From Leuconostoc holzapfelii (GTDB taxonomy: Bacteria > Bacillota > Bacilli > Lactobacillales > Lactobacillaceae), in assembly GCF_012396485.1 (NCBI RefSeq), contig NZ_JAAXPO010000003.1, positions 124,001-188,000 on the forward strand: a stretch of 64,000 nt of DNA, in the 5' to 3' direction. How positions within the stretch are numbered: position 1 is the stretch's first letter; the number at the start of each line of letters is the position of its first letter. Positions 26,601 to 36,816 of the stretch are shown piece after piece. The notes beneath the pieces are model-generated. The model was not told the origin of the DNA, made no database searches, and worked only from the letters and a program-made list of their open reading frames with translations. The position numbers and the translations under genes are program-made.

Positions 26601-27980
26601 ATGACAAATCAACCAACTAAAAAAATTTCGAGTGGTTTTATCTATTTCTTCGGCGCCTTTGGTGGCATCCTCTTTGGTTATGACATTGGCGTGATGACCG
26701 GTGCGTTGCCATTCTTGCAACGCGACTGGCACTTAACCGATGCCGGCACGATTGGTTGGATTACTTCAACCTTGATGTTGGGGGCCATTGTCGGTGGCGC
26801 CATGGCGGGACAATTATCAGATAAGCTCGGCCGGCGTCGGATGATCTTGGCATCATCTGTGATCTTTGCCATCGGCGCTTTACTAGCCGGCATGTCACCT
26901 AATGATGGGGTTGCCTGGCTCTTAGGCGCACGCTTCTTACTTGGACTTGCGGTCGGGGCGGCGTCGGCTTTGGTGCCATCCTACATGTCAGAAATGGCAC
27001 CAGCCCGGACACGTGGCCGGCTATCTGGCTTGAATCAATTGATGATTGTTTCAGGGATGTTGCTATCTTACATCGTGGACTATTTGCTACAAGGGTTGCC
27101 TCACACCATTGCTTGGCGTTTGATGCTTGGGTTGGCGGCAGTACCCGCAATTATCTTATTCCTTGGCGTATTACGCCTACCAGAATCCCCACGTTTCTTG
27201 GTGAAAACCGACCAACTCGCTGATGCCCGTCGGGTTTTGACTTATATTCGCCCAGATCATGAAGTAGATAGCGAATTAGCCGACATTCAACGCACCGTTG
27301 CTGCAGAAGCAGGGGCAGAAAAAAACATTACGTTTGCAACCCTCTTCTCGTCAAAGTATCGCTACTTGGTCACAGCCGGGATTGGTGTCGCAGCGTTCCA
27401 ACAATTCATGGGAGCGAATGCAATCTTTTATTACATTCCCTTAATTGTTGAAAAGGCCAGCGGGCAAGCCGCTGCCAGTGCCTTAATCTGGCCCATTGTG
27501 CAAGGGGTTATCTTAGTCCTTGGTGCCATTTTGTACATGGCGATTGCGGATAAGTTTAAGCGCCGCACCTTGTTGATGCTTGGTGGTACAGTGATGGCTT
27601 TGTCATTCTTGATGCCAGCAATTTTGAACATGGTGGTTGGCGCAGATAAGTTCCCACCAATGTTGATTGTGGTCTTCTTATCAATCTTTGTGGCCTTTTA
27701 TTCCTTTACTTGGGCACCATTGACTTGGGTATTGGTGGGTGAAATCTTCCCATTAGCCATTCGTGGTCGTGCCAGTGGCTTGGCCTCATCATTTAACTGG
27801 ATTGGCTCATTTGCCGTTGGCTTGTTATTCCCAATCATGACAGCAGCGATGCCACAAGCTTCAGTCTTTGCCATCTTCGGTGTGATCTCAATTATTGCGG
27901 TCTTGTTCGTCAAGTATGCCGTACCGGAAACACACGGTAAGTCATTGGAAGAAATTGAAGCGCAAGGAATCAAGCGTTAA
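26601..27980 (+). CDS. Sugar:proton symporter, MFS family (probable arabinose uptake)
   Basis: The 459-residue protein has 12 membrane helices and the sugar-porter motifs: GYDIGVMTGALPF in helix 1, the loop GQLSDKLGRRRM, RFLLGLAVGAASALVPSYMSEMAPARTRGRL, and PESPRFL after helix 6, with PETHGKSLEEIE at the end. Relatives include AraE and XylE. Its place between araA and araB makes L-arabinose the likely substrate. No strong ribosome site is seen before 26601, so translation may depend on coupling with araA. A terminator follows, separating it from araB. Confidence 0.92.
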   Translation: MTNQPTKKISSGFIYFFGAFGGILFGYDIGVMTGALPFLQRDWHLTDAGTIGWITSTLMLGAIVGGAMAGQLSDKLGRRRMILASSVIFAIGALLAGMSPNDGVAWLLGARFLLGLAVGAASALVPSYMSEMAPARTRGRLSGLNQLMIVSGMLLSYIVDYLLQGLPHTIAWRLMLGLAAVPAIILFLGVLRLPESPRFLVKTDQLADARRVLTYIRPDHEVDSELADIQRTVAAEAGAEKNITFATLFSSKYRYLVTAGIGVAAFQQFMGANAIFYYIPLIVEKASGQAAASALIWPIVQGVILVLGAILYMAIADKFKRRTLLMLGGTVMALSFLMPAILNMVVGADKFPPMLIVVFLSIFVAFYSFTWAPLTWVLVGEIFPLAIRGRASGLASSFNWIGSFAVGLLFPIMTAAMPQASVFAIFGVISIIAVLFVKYAVPETHGKSLEEIEAQGIKR

Positions 27981-28000
27981 TGCGGTTGACCGTACAAGAC

Positions 28001-28040
28001 GAAAACGCTAATCAACACACGCTGATTAGCGTTTTCTTTG
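28001..28040 (+). terminator. Intrinsic terminator between the arabinose transporter and araB
   Basis: A perfect 14-bp stem (28001-28014 with 28023-28036) is followed by a short T-rich stretch. The weak T run suggests partial read-through into araB. Confidence 0.75.
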
Positions 28041-28061
28041 TCAAAGCCTAGGAGAAAAAAT

Positions 28062-29684
28062 ATGACGGATTCAAAAACAATACAAGATGCCATCACAACA
28101 GGGCAAGTGGCCTTGGGGGTGGAATTTGGTTCAACGACTATTAAAGCAATTTTAACCACGGAAAATGGGGTCACGATCGCCTCGGGCAGTTATGACTGGA
28201 CAAATAATTTTAATGATGGTCTCTGGACCTATGCCTTACCTGATGTCTGGTCAGGTCTACAACAAGCCTACCTGGCTTTAAAACAACAAGTACAAACAAA
28301 ATATCACGTGAAAATTACCCACATTCAGAGCATGGGCTTTTCGGCGATGATGCACGGGTATTTAGCCTTTGATCAACAAGATGCGCTCTTAGTGCCATTT
28401 AGAACGTGGCGTAATGCCATTACTGAAGAAGCGGCGAGTGGCTTGACGAAGTTATTTGAATTTAACATTCCGCAACGTTGGAGTATTGCCCATCTTTACC
28501 AAGCGATTTTGAACCAAGAATCACACGTGAAAAATATTGCTTATCTCACAACGCTTGCAGGCTATGTGCACTGGCAATTAACTGGTGAGCGTGTCTTAGG
28601 CATTGGTGATGCTTCAGGGATGTTTCCAATTGACGAAACAACGGGAAACTACGACCAAGCCATGTTGGCAAAGTTTAACGCATTGAAAGCAGTGCAACAA
28701 TATCGTTGGCACATTGCCGATATCTTACCTAAGCCACTGCCAGCCGGTATGCCTGCGGGAACGTTAACGGCAGCCGGTGCGATGTTACTTGATCCAACGG
28801 GTGATCTACAAGCCGGGTCACTGATTGCACCACCCGAAGGTGATGCCGGGACCGGCATGGTCGCAACTAACAGTGTTAAAAAGCGCACGGGGAATATTTC
28901 GGTCGGAACTTCCATTTTTTCAATGATTGTGTTGCAAAAAAACTTGTCGCATGTGTATTCAAACATCGACATTGTCACCACCCCAACGGGCTTACCAGTG
29001 GCCATGGTGCATGCCAATAATTCCGCCTCAGATATTAACGCTTGGGCGAAGCTGTTTGCTGAATTTGCACAGAAGACGGGGCACGAATTAACGACTAGTG
29101 AACTTTACCAAGTATTGTTTGATGCGGCGTTAAACGATGCCCAACCAGATGCGGGTGGTTTATCAGGGTATGGCTATTATTCTGGTGAAAATATTACCGC
29201 TGTGCCAGAAGGGCGCCCCATGTTGGTGCGTCAACCCGATTCACCATTGACCATTGGGAATTTGATGCGCTTTAACATCTTTGGTGCCTTTGGCGCCATT
29301 AAGATTGGGATGCGCATCTTAGCGGATGAACAGGTGTTAACAGATAATATCGTGGCCCAAGGCGGTGTATTTAAAACCCCAGTCGTGGCCCAAAAACTTT
29401 TAGCCGCCGCTTTGGCAACAGATGTGACGGTCATGAAAAATGCCGGTGAAGGGGGGCCTTGGGGCATGGCCGTCTTGGCACTTTATGCCACCCAAAAGAC
29501 TCCTAATCAGACATTAAATGACTTCCTTGATCATCACATTTTTGCCGACAGCGTCTCAGAAACATTGTCACCTGATCCAAAGGATGTGGCAGGCTTTGAA
29601 GCCTTTATGACACGTTACATCAACGGATTAGAAATTGAAATGGCAGCCATTAAAGCACTGCCAAACCATGCAGAAAAGGAGTAA
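28062..29684 (+). CDS. araB: Ribulokinase (FGGY family)
   Basis: The 540-residue kinase phosphorylates L-ribulose to L-ribulose 5-phosphate. It has the FGGY-kinase two-domain layout: an N-terminal LGVEFGSTTIKAIL phosphate motif, the GFSAMMHGYLAFD and FRTWRN substrate region typical of lactic acid bacterial araB, and a C-terminal ATPase motif near GGVFKTPVVAQKLLAAAL. ATG 28062 is chosen because AGGAGA stands eight bases upstream; the frame extends to 28038 without one. It precedes araD by four bases, so the pair is cotranslated. Confidence 0.93.
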   Translation: MTDSKTIQDAITTGQVALGVEFGSTTIKAILTTENGVTIASGSYDWTNNFNDGLWTYALPDVWSGLQQAYLALKQQVQTKYHVKITHIQSMGFSAMMHGYLAFDQQDALLVPFRTWRNAITEEAASGLTKLFEFNIPQRWSIAHLYQAILNQESHVKNIAYLTTLAGYVHWQLTGERVLGIGDASGMFPIDETTGNYDQAMLAKFNALKAVQQYRWHIADILPKPLPAGMPAGTLTAAGAMLLDPTGDLQAGSLIAPPEGDAGTGMVATNSVKKRTGNISVGTSIFSMIVLQKNLSHVYSNIDIVTTPTGLPVAMVHANNSASDINAWAKLFAEFAQKTGHELTTSELYQVLFDAALNDAQPDAGGLSGYGYYSGENITAVPEGRPMLVRQPDSPLTIGNLMRFNIFGAFGAIKIGMRILADEQVLTDNIVAQGGVFKTPVVAQKLLAAALATDVTVMKNAGEGGPWGMAVLALYATQKTPNQTLNDFLDHHIFADSVSETLSPDPKDVAGFEAFMTRYINGLEIEMAAIKALPNHAEKE

Positions 29685-29688
29685 GCAC

Positions 29689-30393
29689 ATGTTAGAAGAA
29701 CTCAAACAAAAAGTTTATGAAGCCAATATGGCCTTACCAGCTAATAATTTAGTCACGCTCACTTGGGGGAATGTGTCACAAGTTGACCGTGAAAAGGGCT
29801 TATTTGTCATTAAGCCCAGCGGTGTGGCCTATGAATTACTCAAGCCAGCAGATATGGTGGTCGTGGATTTGGACGGCAATGTGGTTGAAGGGGAACTCAA
29901 TCCCTCAAGTGACACGCCAACCCATGCCTTTTTGTATCGGCACTGGCCCGAACTTGGGGGGATTGTTCACACGCACTCCAAGTGGGCGGTGGCCTTTGCG
30001 CAAGCAGGTATTCCAGTACCAGCGGCTGGGACAACGCACGCCGATACTTTTTACGGGGATGTCCCAGTAGCCGACCGATTAACCAAAGATGAAGTCAATG
30101 GTGAATATGAATTAAATACGGGTCATTCCATTGCCCGTGTCTTTGATCGCCAACACATTGACCCGATGGCCGTCCCTGGGGTGTTGACCAACGATCATGG
30201 CCCATTTACTTGGGGAAAAGACGCGATGGACGCCGTCCACAATGCCATTGTGCTAGACGTCGTCTCAGAAATGGATTTCCACACCATGCAACTCAACCCT
30301 TCACAAGATCTACACGTGCCACAGTATCTACTTGATCGGCATTATTTCCGTAAGCATGGTGAAAACGCCTACTACGGTCAGGGGAAACATTAA
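29689..30393 (+). CDS. araD: L-ribulose-5-phosphate 4-epimerase
   Basis: The 234-residue class II aldolase-fold enzyme converts L-ribulose 5-phosphate into D-xylulose 5-phosphate, which the phosphoketolase encoded at 48406-50772 then splits. Visible motifs are LTWGNVSQVDRE, the phosphate-binding IKPSGVAYE, SSDTPTHAFLYRHWPELGGIVHTHS (zinc ligands in HTHS) and GTTHADTFYG. ATG 29689 has AAAAGGAG before it. It starts four bases after the araB stop and is followed ten bases later by the galM-like gene. Confidence 0.97.
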   Translation: MLEELKQKVYEANMALPANNLVTLTWGNVSQVDREKGLFVIKPSGVAYELLKPADMVVVDLDGNVVEGELNPSSDTPTHAFLYRHWPELGGIVHTHSKWAVAFAQAGIPVPAAGTTHADTFYGDVPVADRLTKDEVNGEYELNTGHSIARVFDRQHIDPMAVPGVLTNDHGPFTWGKDAMDAVHNAIVLDVVSEMDFHTMQLNPSQDLHVPQYLLDRHYFRKHGENAYYGQGKH

Positions 30394-30402
30394 GGCGCAC
30401 GT

Positions 30403-31444
30403 ATGAAAATCACTGTTGAACCATTCGGGCCGGGTGCCCAATTATACCAACTTGAAAATGATACGGGCGTCAAGCTCGCCGTCACCAACTTTGGCGCGCG
30501 CATCGTCCGCTTACAATTGCCTGTCTTAGGGCAGACGCGCGATGTGGTCCTTGGCTTTGATGACTTAGCTGGTTATGTAGAAAAAGATCATCAAATGGGA
30601 GCCACCATTGGTCGGGTGGCTGGTCGCATTGCGGATGGGACGTTTAAGATTAGCGACACGACTTACCACACAACACAAAATGAAAAAGGGAACACCCTCC
30701 ATGGCGGTGTTGGCGGCTTCGATGTGCAATACTGGACGGCCACGCAACATGTCAGTGAGTCGGAACTCGCTGTTACTTTCCAATATGTCAGCCCAGCCGA
30801 CGATAACGGCTTTCCGGGTAATTTGACCGTGACGGTCACTTATCGGTTAGATAATGACAACAATTGGCGCGTAGATTATCACGCAACAAGTGACGCGGAT
30901 ACATTATTTAATCCGACAAATCATGTCTATTTCAATGTGGATGGTGGACCAGAGCAACCCATTGGGCAACAACAGCTCATGATTGCTGCTGATGAATTTG
31001 CCCCCATTTCACCGCGACAAACGACCACTGGCGTGCGCGCCCCAGTATCAGGCACAGAATTTGACTTTCGCATACCACAACCCATTGATCAGGCATTGCA
31101 CTCCCATGCTGCACAAAATCAGTTAGTGAATGGTTTGGATCATCCATTCTTCCTGAACCCAGTATCTGCCGGACAACCGCAAGCAACGTTGCGGTCAACT
31201 GATGGTCAAGTCGTCGTGGCGATGACCACGTCGATGCATTCAGTTGTCGTTTTCACCGCTAATTTCCCAGAAGATACGGCCGTACTCATGCGAGGTGGCT
31301 ATTTTGGTCAACATCGTGGCATCACCTTAGAAGCTAGTGGCACCTGGTGCAGAGAGCTATGAGCAATTTGGTAACATTCTGCTCACAAAAGGCACACCGT
31401 ACCATGAATGGGTGAATTACCAGTTTCAATTTGCCCGACAGTAG
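30403..31444 (+). pseudogene. galM: Aldose 1-epimerase with a C-terminal frameshift
   Basis: The gene encodes a galactose-mutarotase family protein, which interconverts sugar anomers. The core is complete: GARIVRLQLP, IGRVAGRIADGTF, NEKGNTLHGG, LFNPTNHVYFN with the catalytic histidine, and GLDHPFFL. After ITLEAS the reading frame runs into a stop at 31362, giving 319 residues. The next frame from about 31340 continues as APGAESYEQFGNILLTKG, the normal family C-terminus, to a stop at 31442-31444. One surplus G at 31339-31340 would explain it. The shortened protein keeps the catalytic residues, so some activity is possible. A sequencing error cannot be excluded. Confidence 0.75.
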
Positions 31445-31553
31445 GCTTGGCACGCCCGGCCGCAGCTTAACGTGCGCACGTGTGGTAAAATAAAGGCAAT
31501 CGTTTATTGCTGAAAAAATGGAGGCGTTCATCATTGATGAACGAACACAAAAT

Positions 31554-32507
31554 ATGAAAATAGCCATTGCGGGATTTGGTGCGCTGGGAGCGCGCCTTGG
31601 GGTCATGTTACAAACGGCGGGGCACGAGGTAACCGGAATTGACGGTTGGCCGGCCCATATTGCGGCCATTAAGACCAAAGGTTTAACGGTGGTCCATGAC
31701 CAAGAAACACCCAAGATTTATCAGTTACCCGTGCTGACGCCTCAAGAAGTCACGGGTGCATTTGATCTGATTATTTTACTGACGAAAACACCGCAACTCG
31801 ATCGGATGTTAACAGATATTGCACCAATCATAACGGATAAGACGCAATTATTAGTCTTGTCGAATGGTTTGGGCAATATTGAAGTCATGACTAAACATGT
31901 GGCCAAGCAGCAGATTTTAGCTGGTGTTACCCTGTGGACCTCAACATTAGTTAAGCCTGGTGAAATTCACACCACTGGATCGGGGTCAATTAAGCTCCAA
32001 GCCATTGGTGGCGCGGATGCACAACCAGTGGTGGCTGCGTTAAATGAAGCTGGTCTTAACGCCGAATTAACGCCCGACGTGCTTACAGCCATTTGGCATA
32101 AGGCGGGCATTAACGCCGTATTGAATCCGCTGTCTGTCTTACTTGATGCTAATATTGCTGAATTTGGCACGGCGGGAAATGCGATGGACATGGCGTTAAA
32201 CATTTTAGAGGAAATGCAACAAGTCGGCGCTTCACAAGGGATTAAAGTGGATGTTAGTGGCATTATTGCCGATTTAAGTCGGCTATTAAAGCCGGAAAAT
32301 GCCGGCAATCACTATCCTTCCATGTATCAAGATATTCAAAACGGCAAACGCACGGAAATTGATTTCTTAAATGGTTACTTTGCTCGGATCGGTCAACAAG
32401 AGGGAATTGCCACGCCGTTTAATGCGCTAGTGACCCGCTTAATTCATGCAAAAGAAGACATCGAACGTGTGAAGTTAGCCAAGCAACAAGAAACTTTTGA
32501 AATTTGA
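31554..32507 (+). CDS. 2-dehydropantoate 2-reductase family protein (PanE/ApbA-like)
   Basis: The 317-residue protein has the ketopantoate reductase fold: an N-terminal Rossmann motif KIAIAGFGALGARLG, LLVLSNGLGN, a GVTLWTSTLVKPGEI segment, and the C-terminal helical domain with AIWHKAGINAVLNPLSVL, whose lysine is the catalytic one, and NHYPSMYQDIQNGKRTEID. It would make pantoate for coenzyme A with NADPH, though several paralogues in lactic acid bacteria act on other 2-ketoacids. ATG 31554 fits the family; the upstream start at 31518 is less likely. It stands alone. Confidence 0.88.
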   Translation: MKIAIAGFGALGARLGVMLQTAGHEVTGIDGWPAHIAAIKTKGLTVVHDQETPKIYQLPVLTPQEVTGAFDLIILLTKTPQLDRMLTDIAPIITDKTQLLVLSNGLGNIEVMTKHVAKQQILAGVTLWTSTLVKPGEIHTTGSGSIKLQAIGGADAQPVVAALNEAGLNAELTPDVLTAIWHKAGINAVLNPLSVLLDANIAEFGTAGNAMDMALNILEEMQQVGASQGIKVDVSGIIADLSRLLKPENAGNHYPSMYQDIQNGKRTEIDFLNGYFARIGQQEGIATPFNALVTRLIHAKEDIERVKLAKQQETFEI

Positions 32508-32526
32508 TATTTGTTATAGTATGATG

Positions 32527-32553
32527 AGAGAAACGAAAAGTTTCTCTTTTTTA
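32527..32553 (+). terminator. Intrinsic terminator
   Basis: AGAGAAAC (32527-32534) and GTTTCTCT (32540-32547) form an 8-bp stem followed by TTTTTAT, between the reductase gene and msrA. Confidence 0.85.
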
Positions 32554-32580
32554 TATTAAACACGCGATAAGGATAAAATC

Positions 32581-33108
32581 ATGACAACAACTACTGAAAC
32601 CGCCATTTTTGCTGGGGGATGCTTCTGGTGCATGGTGCAGCCATTTGATTCTTTGCCAGGCATTGAAAAAGTCCGTTCAGGGTATACTGGTGGTCATACG
32701 GAAAATCCCACCTACGAAGAAGTGAGTGCGCACACGACGGGTCACACCGAAGCCGTGAAGATTTGGTTTGATCCAGCTAAGCTCTCGTATGCCGAATTGG
32801 TCGAAATTTATTGGGAACAGACCGATCCAACCGATGCCATGGGGCAATTTCAAGACCGTGGCGATAACTATCGGCCGGTGATTTTTGTGGCTGATGACAC
32901 GCAACGTGCGATTGCAGAAAAGTCTAAAGCAGCGCTTGCGGCATCTGGCCGTTTTGATGCGCCAATTGTGACCACGATTGAATCCGCACAGCCATTTTAT
33001 GAAGCGGAAGAATATCACCAAGACTTCTATAAGAAAGATCCGACACGGGAAGCCATGGTGATGGCGAGCCGCGTAGCCTTTCAAAAGACCCACTGGGATA
33101 AAAACTAA
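32581..33108 (+). CDS. msrA: Peptide-methionine (S)-S-oxide reductase MsrA
   Basis: The 175-residue enzyme reduces methionine-S-sulfoxide in proteins and as free amino acid. The catalytic motif GGCFWC is at residues 12-17, with Cys14 as the attacking residue, followed by the [16 protein letters not shown] substrate loop and the typical EEYHQDFY near the C-terminus. The start is preceded by GATAAGGAT. No msrB is adjacent. Length is normal for the family. Confidence 0.96.
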   Translation: MTTTTETAIFAGGCFWCMVQPFDSLPGIEKVRSGYTGGHTENPTYEEVSAHTTGHTEAVKIWFDPAKLSYAELVEIYWEQTDPTDAMGQFQDRGDNYRPVIFVADDTQRAIAEKSKAALAASGRFDAPIVTTIESAQPFYEAEEYHQDFYKKDPTREAMVMASRVAFQKTHWDKN

Positions 33109-33213
33109 GCAGCGCGAGCTGTTTTTTATTTTGTGTTGGGATTGTGACGTTATGGCTGGAGAATCTATGGTAAAATAGTTAAGTTATGGATGATACATGA
33201 TCGTCTAATTGAT

Positions 33214-33258
33214 GAGGAGAAATACGTGTGAGTACCTGACTTACACGCATAAAATAAG
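33214..33258 (+). promoter_or_regulatory. rnz leader: Shine-Dalgarno, start-stop pair and hairpin before the ATG
   Basis: GAGGAG (33214-33219) lies 39 bases before the rnz ATG, too far for normal use. Six bases after it a GTG is followed at once by TGA (33226-33231). A 9-bp stem with one G-U pair (33225-33233 with 33239-33247) then fills most of the gap. Folding it would bring the ribosome site to about 16 bases from the ATG. Confidence 0.4.
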
Positions 33259-34203
33259 ATGCAACTTGAATTTTTAGGCACTGGTTCTGGTCAACCATCA
33301 AAATTTAGAAATGTGACAAGCATTGCCTTGCGCTTGCTTGATGAACGCAATGCCGTGTGGCTATTTGATGTTGGAGAAGCGACCCAGCATCAAATTCTAA
33401 AGACAACTTTGCGACCACGTAAGGTTGAAAAAATCTTTATTTCACATTTGCACGGGGACCACATTTTTGGCTTGCCTGGCTTTTTGAGTTCACGCTCATT
33501 TCAAGGCGCAGATAAGCAAGAACCATTGACTATTTATGGCCCTAAGGGTGTCAAAGAATTTGTACAAACAGCTTTGCGGGTGTCTGAAACACGACTATCT
33601 TATCCGTTGGTTTTCATTGAATTAACCGAAGGGGTTATTTTTGATGACAAAACTTTTCGGGTGGTGGCAGCTAAAATGCGCCATCGGATTGAGACTTGGG
33701 GCTTTCGTGTGGAAGAAAAGGATCATCCAGGCGAACTCTTAGTTGACAAGTTGCGAGAACAAAATATCCCATCTGGGCCAATTTTTGGGCAATTAAAAGC
33801 AGGTAAGCGGGTCACTTTACCTGATGGCCGGATATTAGATGGCCGCGATTACATTGGTGCAGCGCAAAAGGGCCGTGTCGTGACCTTTATTTTGGATACA
33901 CGGCCAAATGACAATATCGAAGCCTTAGCGGTTAATGCCGATGTTTTGGTGCATGAAAGTACGTACGGGGCTGGGGATGAAGAAGCCAAAATGGCGCGCG
34001 CACACGCACATTCAACGAGTGTCAATGCCGCCAATGCCGCCCGACGGGCGCATGTCAATGAATTAGTCTTGACGCATTTATCAGCGCGCTACATTGGCCC
34101 AATGGTGAAAACATTGGTCGCTGATGTCCGAAAAATTTTCCCCAACACAGTTGTTGCCAGAGACTTAGATATCATCGATGTCCCATTTAAAAAAGAAAGC
34201 TAA
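33259..34203 (+). CDS. rnz: Ribonuclease Z
   Basis: The 314-residue metallo-beta-lactamase-fold nuclease removes the 3' trailer from tRNA precursors. The zinc motif is [15 protein letters not shown], followed by TIYGPKGV, a long flexible-arm (exosite) region around residues 155-190, and later LVHESTY and LTHLSARY. The N-terminus [21 protein letters not shown] is family-typical, which fixes ATG 33259 although no ribosome site is next to it. It precedes recJ by 32 bases, a pairing common in Firmicutes. Confidence 0.95.
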   Translation: MQLEFLGTGSGQPSKFRNVTSIALRLLDERNAVWLFDVGEATQHQILKTTLRPRKVEKIFISHLHGDHIFGLPGFLSSRSFQGADKQEPLTIYGPKGVKEFVQTALRVSETRLSYPLVFIELTEGVIFDDKTFRVVAAKMRHRIETWGFRVEEKDHPGELLVDKLREQNIPSGPIFGQLKAGKRVTLPDGRILDGRDYIGAAQKGRVVTFILDTRPNDNIEALAVNADVLVHESTYGAGDEEAKMARAHAHSTSVNAANAARRAHVNELVLTHLSARYIGPMVKTLVADVRKIFPNTVVARDLDIIDVPFKKES

Positions 34204-34235
34204 GGTCAGTGGCCTAGCAATTAAAGAAGGTTCCA

Positions 34236-36197
34236 ATGAGTCAAAACAATTGGCGTCTGTTACCGCAACCTGCTGAAAAAACGGTGCGGCAGCTCGCGTC
34301 ACAATTAAATATCTCACCACTCACAGCCACCATTGTGGCACAAAAGGGCTATACGACCCCGGAAGCAGCCTTTGGCTATCTTCAACCAAGCATTGACCAA
34401 TTGCATGATCCCATGCAATTGCATGATATGGATAAGGTGTTGGAACGCTTAATGACGGCCGCTTTTGAAGGAGAAAAGATTGTTGTTTATGGGGATTACG
34501 ATCTTGATGGCGTGACAAGTACCGCAGTGATGGTCGAGGCGTTGCAGGTACTTGGGGCTGATGTCACGGCCTACATACCTAACCGATTCCAAGATGGCTA
34601 TGGGCCAAACTTAGCGGCCTACCAGCGGCTCATTGAAGAGGGAGCCCAAGTGATTGTGACGGTCGATAACGGTGTGAGCGGACACGAAGCGGTGGCGTAT
34701 GCGATGAGCCAAGGGGTGGACGTGATTATCACTGACCATCATGAACTGGCGCCTACACTGCCGGCAGCATATGCGATAATTCACCCCCGTCACCCAGAAA
34801 GCACTTATCCGTTTCAAGACTTGTCCGGTGTTGGGGTGGCCTTTAAAGTGGCGCAGGCCTTACTCACGGATGGCGCACCTGTTGAAGACAAGAGTGAATT
34901 ACCCACTGAATTACTCGATTTAGTCGCCTTGGGTGAAATTGCTGATATGGTCTCTTTGACGGATGAAAACCGCACATTGGTGTCTTGGGGACTAAAGCAA
35001 ATGGCGGAAACGCCGCGCCCAGGTATCGCGGCACTTTTGAAAAGTGCCGGACAATTGCCGGAACAACCGATTATTTCAGAAACGGTGTCGTTCAAAATGG
35101 CGCCCCGTCTCAATGCGGTGGGACGGTTGGGTGATGCCAAATTGGCATTAGACCTATTATTAACACAATCACCGGATGCTGCCACTGATATGGCGACACA
35201 AATTGAAGCGATTAATGCCCAGCGCCAAGCCATTGTCGAAGAAGTTTTTGGTGCTGCTAAGCAGTTAGCACTATCTGCTACACACGCCAACGATCAGGTC
35301 CTTGTCGTGGCTGGTGAAAATTGGCATCAAGGGATTCTTGGTATTGTCGCGAGCCGATTAGTCGAATTGCTACATAAGCCAGTCATTGTCTTAAGCCAAA
35401 TTGATGGGACATATAAGGGTTCTGGTCGCACTTTCGGCGACTTTGATTTATATGCTTTCATGGGACAATATCGTGAGTTGTATACAACTTTTGGTGGCCA
35501 CGCAAGTGCCTTGGGGTTGGCAATTTCACCCGATAAGTTAACCGTTTTGCGTACTCAATTAGCCGAGATGGCACCTATCGTTTTGCCTGAAAAAGCTGTC
35601 ACGGTCAATATGATGTTGCCTGTGGCGCAACTGGCACCAACAACGTATGATGACCTACAACTGATGGAACCGTTTGGCACGGGGAATCCGCAGCCTGCCT
35701 TTGGTTTTGAAACCCCTCAGATTGAAAAAGCGATGGCTATGGGATCAACACAGCAACACGTGAAGTTGACCTTGACCAATCAAATCGAGGCGGTCGGCTT
35801 CAATCATCCCGACTGGACGGCGATTGTGGCCCAACCACAAGGCGTGTCGTTTGTGGCGACTTTGGGCTTGAATTACTTCCGAGGTCAAGCCCGTTTGCAG
35901 TTGCTTTTAGCGGATGTCTCGTTACCAGATGTGCCAGAAAATGACGCCCATAAACAATTCTTTGCGCAAGTCTATAAGTTTATTTATGCGCATCAAGACT
36001 TGAATTTTGGCCAAAATTTGGATAAAATAGCAAAGCAGCTACAGCTCACGCCAAAAGATCTTAATATCATGATCCAAGTCTTTATTGAACTTGGTTTTGT
36101 TAAAATTGAGGCTGGGTATGTAAAAATTATTCCTAATGCCACCCAGAAGTCATTGACAACTTCAGTGACTTACCAAAAATTTCTGGCGAACCGTTAG
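34236..36197 (+). CDS. recJ: Single-stranded-DNA-specific exonuclease RecJ
   Basis: The 653-residue DHH-family exonuclease degrades single-stranded DNA 5' to 3' in recombination and mismatch repair. Motifs in order are [15 protein letters not shown] (motif I), VTVDNGVSG (II), [10 protein letters not shown] (III, the DHH), [22 protein letters not shown] (IV), and in the DHHA1 domain GIVASRLVE and [15 protein letters not shown]. An OB-like domain and an additional C-terminal region of about 100 residues follow, typical of Gram-positive RecJ. It is cotranscribed with rnz and close to apt. Confidence 0.95.
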   Translation: MSQNNWRLLPQPAEKTVRQLASQLNISPLTATIVAQKGYTTPEAAFGYLQPSIDQLHDPMQLHDMDKVLERLMTAAFEGEKIVVYGDYDLDGVTSTAVMVEALQVLGADVTAYIPNRFQDGYGPNLAAYQRLIEEGAQVIVTVDNGVSGHEAVAYAMSQGVDVIITDHHELAPTLPAAYAIIHPRHPESTYPFQDLSGVGVAFKVAQALLTDGAPVEDKSELPTELLDLVALGEIADMVSLTDENRTLVSWGLKQMAETPRPGIAALLKSAGQLPEQPIISETVSFKMAPRLNAVGRLGDAKLALDLLLTQSPDAATDMATQIEAINAQRQAIVEEVFGAAKQLALSATHANDQVLVVAGENWHQGILGIVASRLVELLHKPVIVLSQIDGTYKGSGRTFGDFDLYAFMGQYRELYTTFGGHASALGLAISPDKLTVLRTQLAEMAPIVLPEKAVTVNMMLPVAQLAPTTYDDLQLMEPFGTGNPQPAFGFETPQIEKAMAMGSTQQHVKLTLTNQIEAVGFNHPDWTAIVAQPQGVSFVATLGLNYFRGQARLQLLLADVSLPDVPENDAHKQFFAQVYKFIYAHQDLNFGQNLDKIAKQLQLTPKDLNIMIQVFIELGFVKIEAGYVKIIPNATQKSLTTSVTYQKFLANR

Positions 36198-36255
36198 TGA
36201 GCAAAAAGAAAGCAAGGGTGCGTTAGCGCGAGCTGAACACGCTCAGAGAGAAAAT

Positions 36256-36786
36256 ATGACAGTAGATTTACATGATTATGTTGCCACCGTGGAGAACTTT
36301 CCCGAACCTGGCGTCAGTTTTCGTGATATTTCACCCTTAATGGGTGATGGTGTGGCTTATCGCCAAGCAGTAGATGCCATTGCGGCATTTGCCAAGGATT
36401 TAAACGTAGACTTAATTGCAGGGCCTGAATCACGTGGCTTTATCGTCGGGTCACCACTGGCCTATGCTTTAAATATTGGTTTTGTCCCAGCCCGCAAAGG
36501 TGGTAAGTTGCCACGTGAAGCAGTAAGTGCGTCTTATTCATTAGAATATGGCGGGGAAAACGTGCTAGAAATCCACAAGGATGCCATTCAACCAGGACAG
36601 CGTGTCTTGATTGTAGATGATTTATTGGCGACTGGTGGCACAATTAATGCCACGCGAGAAATCATTGAAAAATTAGGTGGTATCGTTGCTGGTGTGGCCT
36701 TTATCATTGAACTTAATGATTTGCATGGCCGTGAAAAAGTGATGTCGACCGGTGAGGTCCCATTCTTGGCACTGATGAATTATTAA
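36256..36786 (+). CDS. apt: Adenine phosphoribosyltransferase
   Basis: The 176-residue enzyme makes AMP from adenine and phosphoribosyl pyrophosphate. The N-terminus has the adenine-binding [15 protein letters not shown], then [16 protein letters not shown] and [11 protein letters not shown], and the PRPP-binding loop [13 protein letters not shown]. Length is normal. The recJ-apt neighbourhood is conserved in Bacilli, where relA often follows; it does not here. The ribosome site is weak (GAGAGAAA). Confidence 0.96.
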   Translation: MTVDLHDYVATVENFPEPGVSFRDISPLMGDGVAYRQAVDAIAAFAKDLNVDLIAGPESRGFIVGSPLAYALNIGFVPARKGGKLPREAVSASYSLEYGGENVLEIHKDAIQPGQRVLIVDDLLATGGTINATREIIEKLGGIVAGVAFIIELNDLHGREKVMSTGEVPFLALMNY

Positions 36787-36816
36787 AAAAGCAACCACAA
36801 AGTGGTTGCTTTTTTC
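36785..36816. terminator. Bidirectional terminator between apt and rarD-like gene
   Basis: A 14-bp stem with A and T arms (36785-36798 with 36802-36815), loop AAA, serves both converging genes. Confidence 0.9.

Noticed and set aside
27984-27999. Second AraR operator upstream of araB
   Set aside because: Only about 10 of 16 positions match and only one half-site (CGTACAA) is good; it lies before a terminator with no clear promoter.
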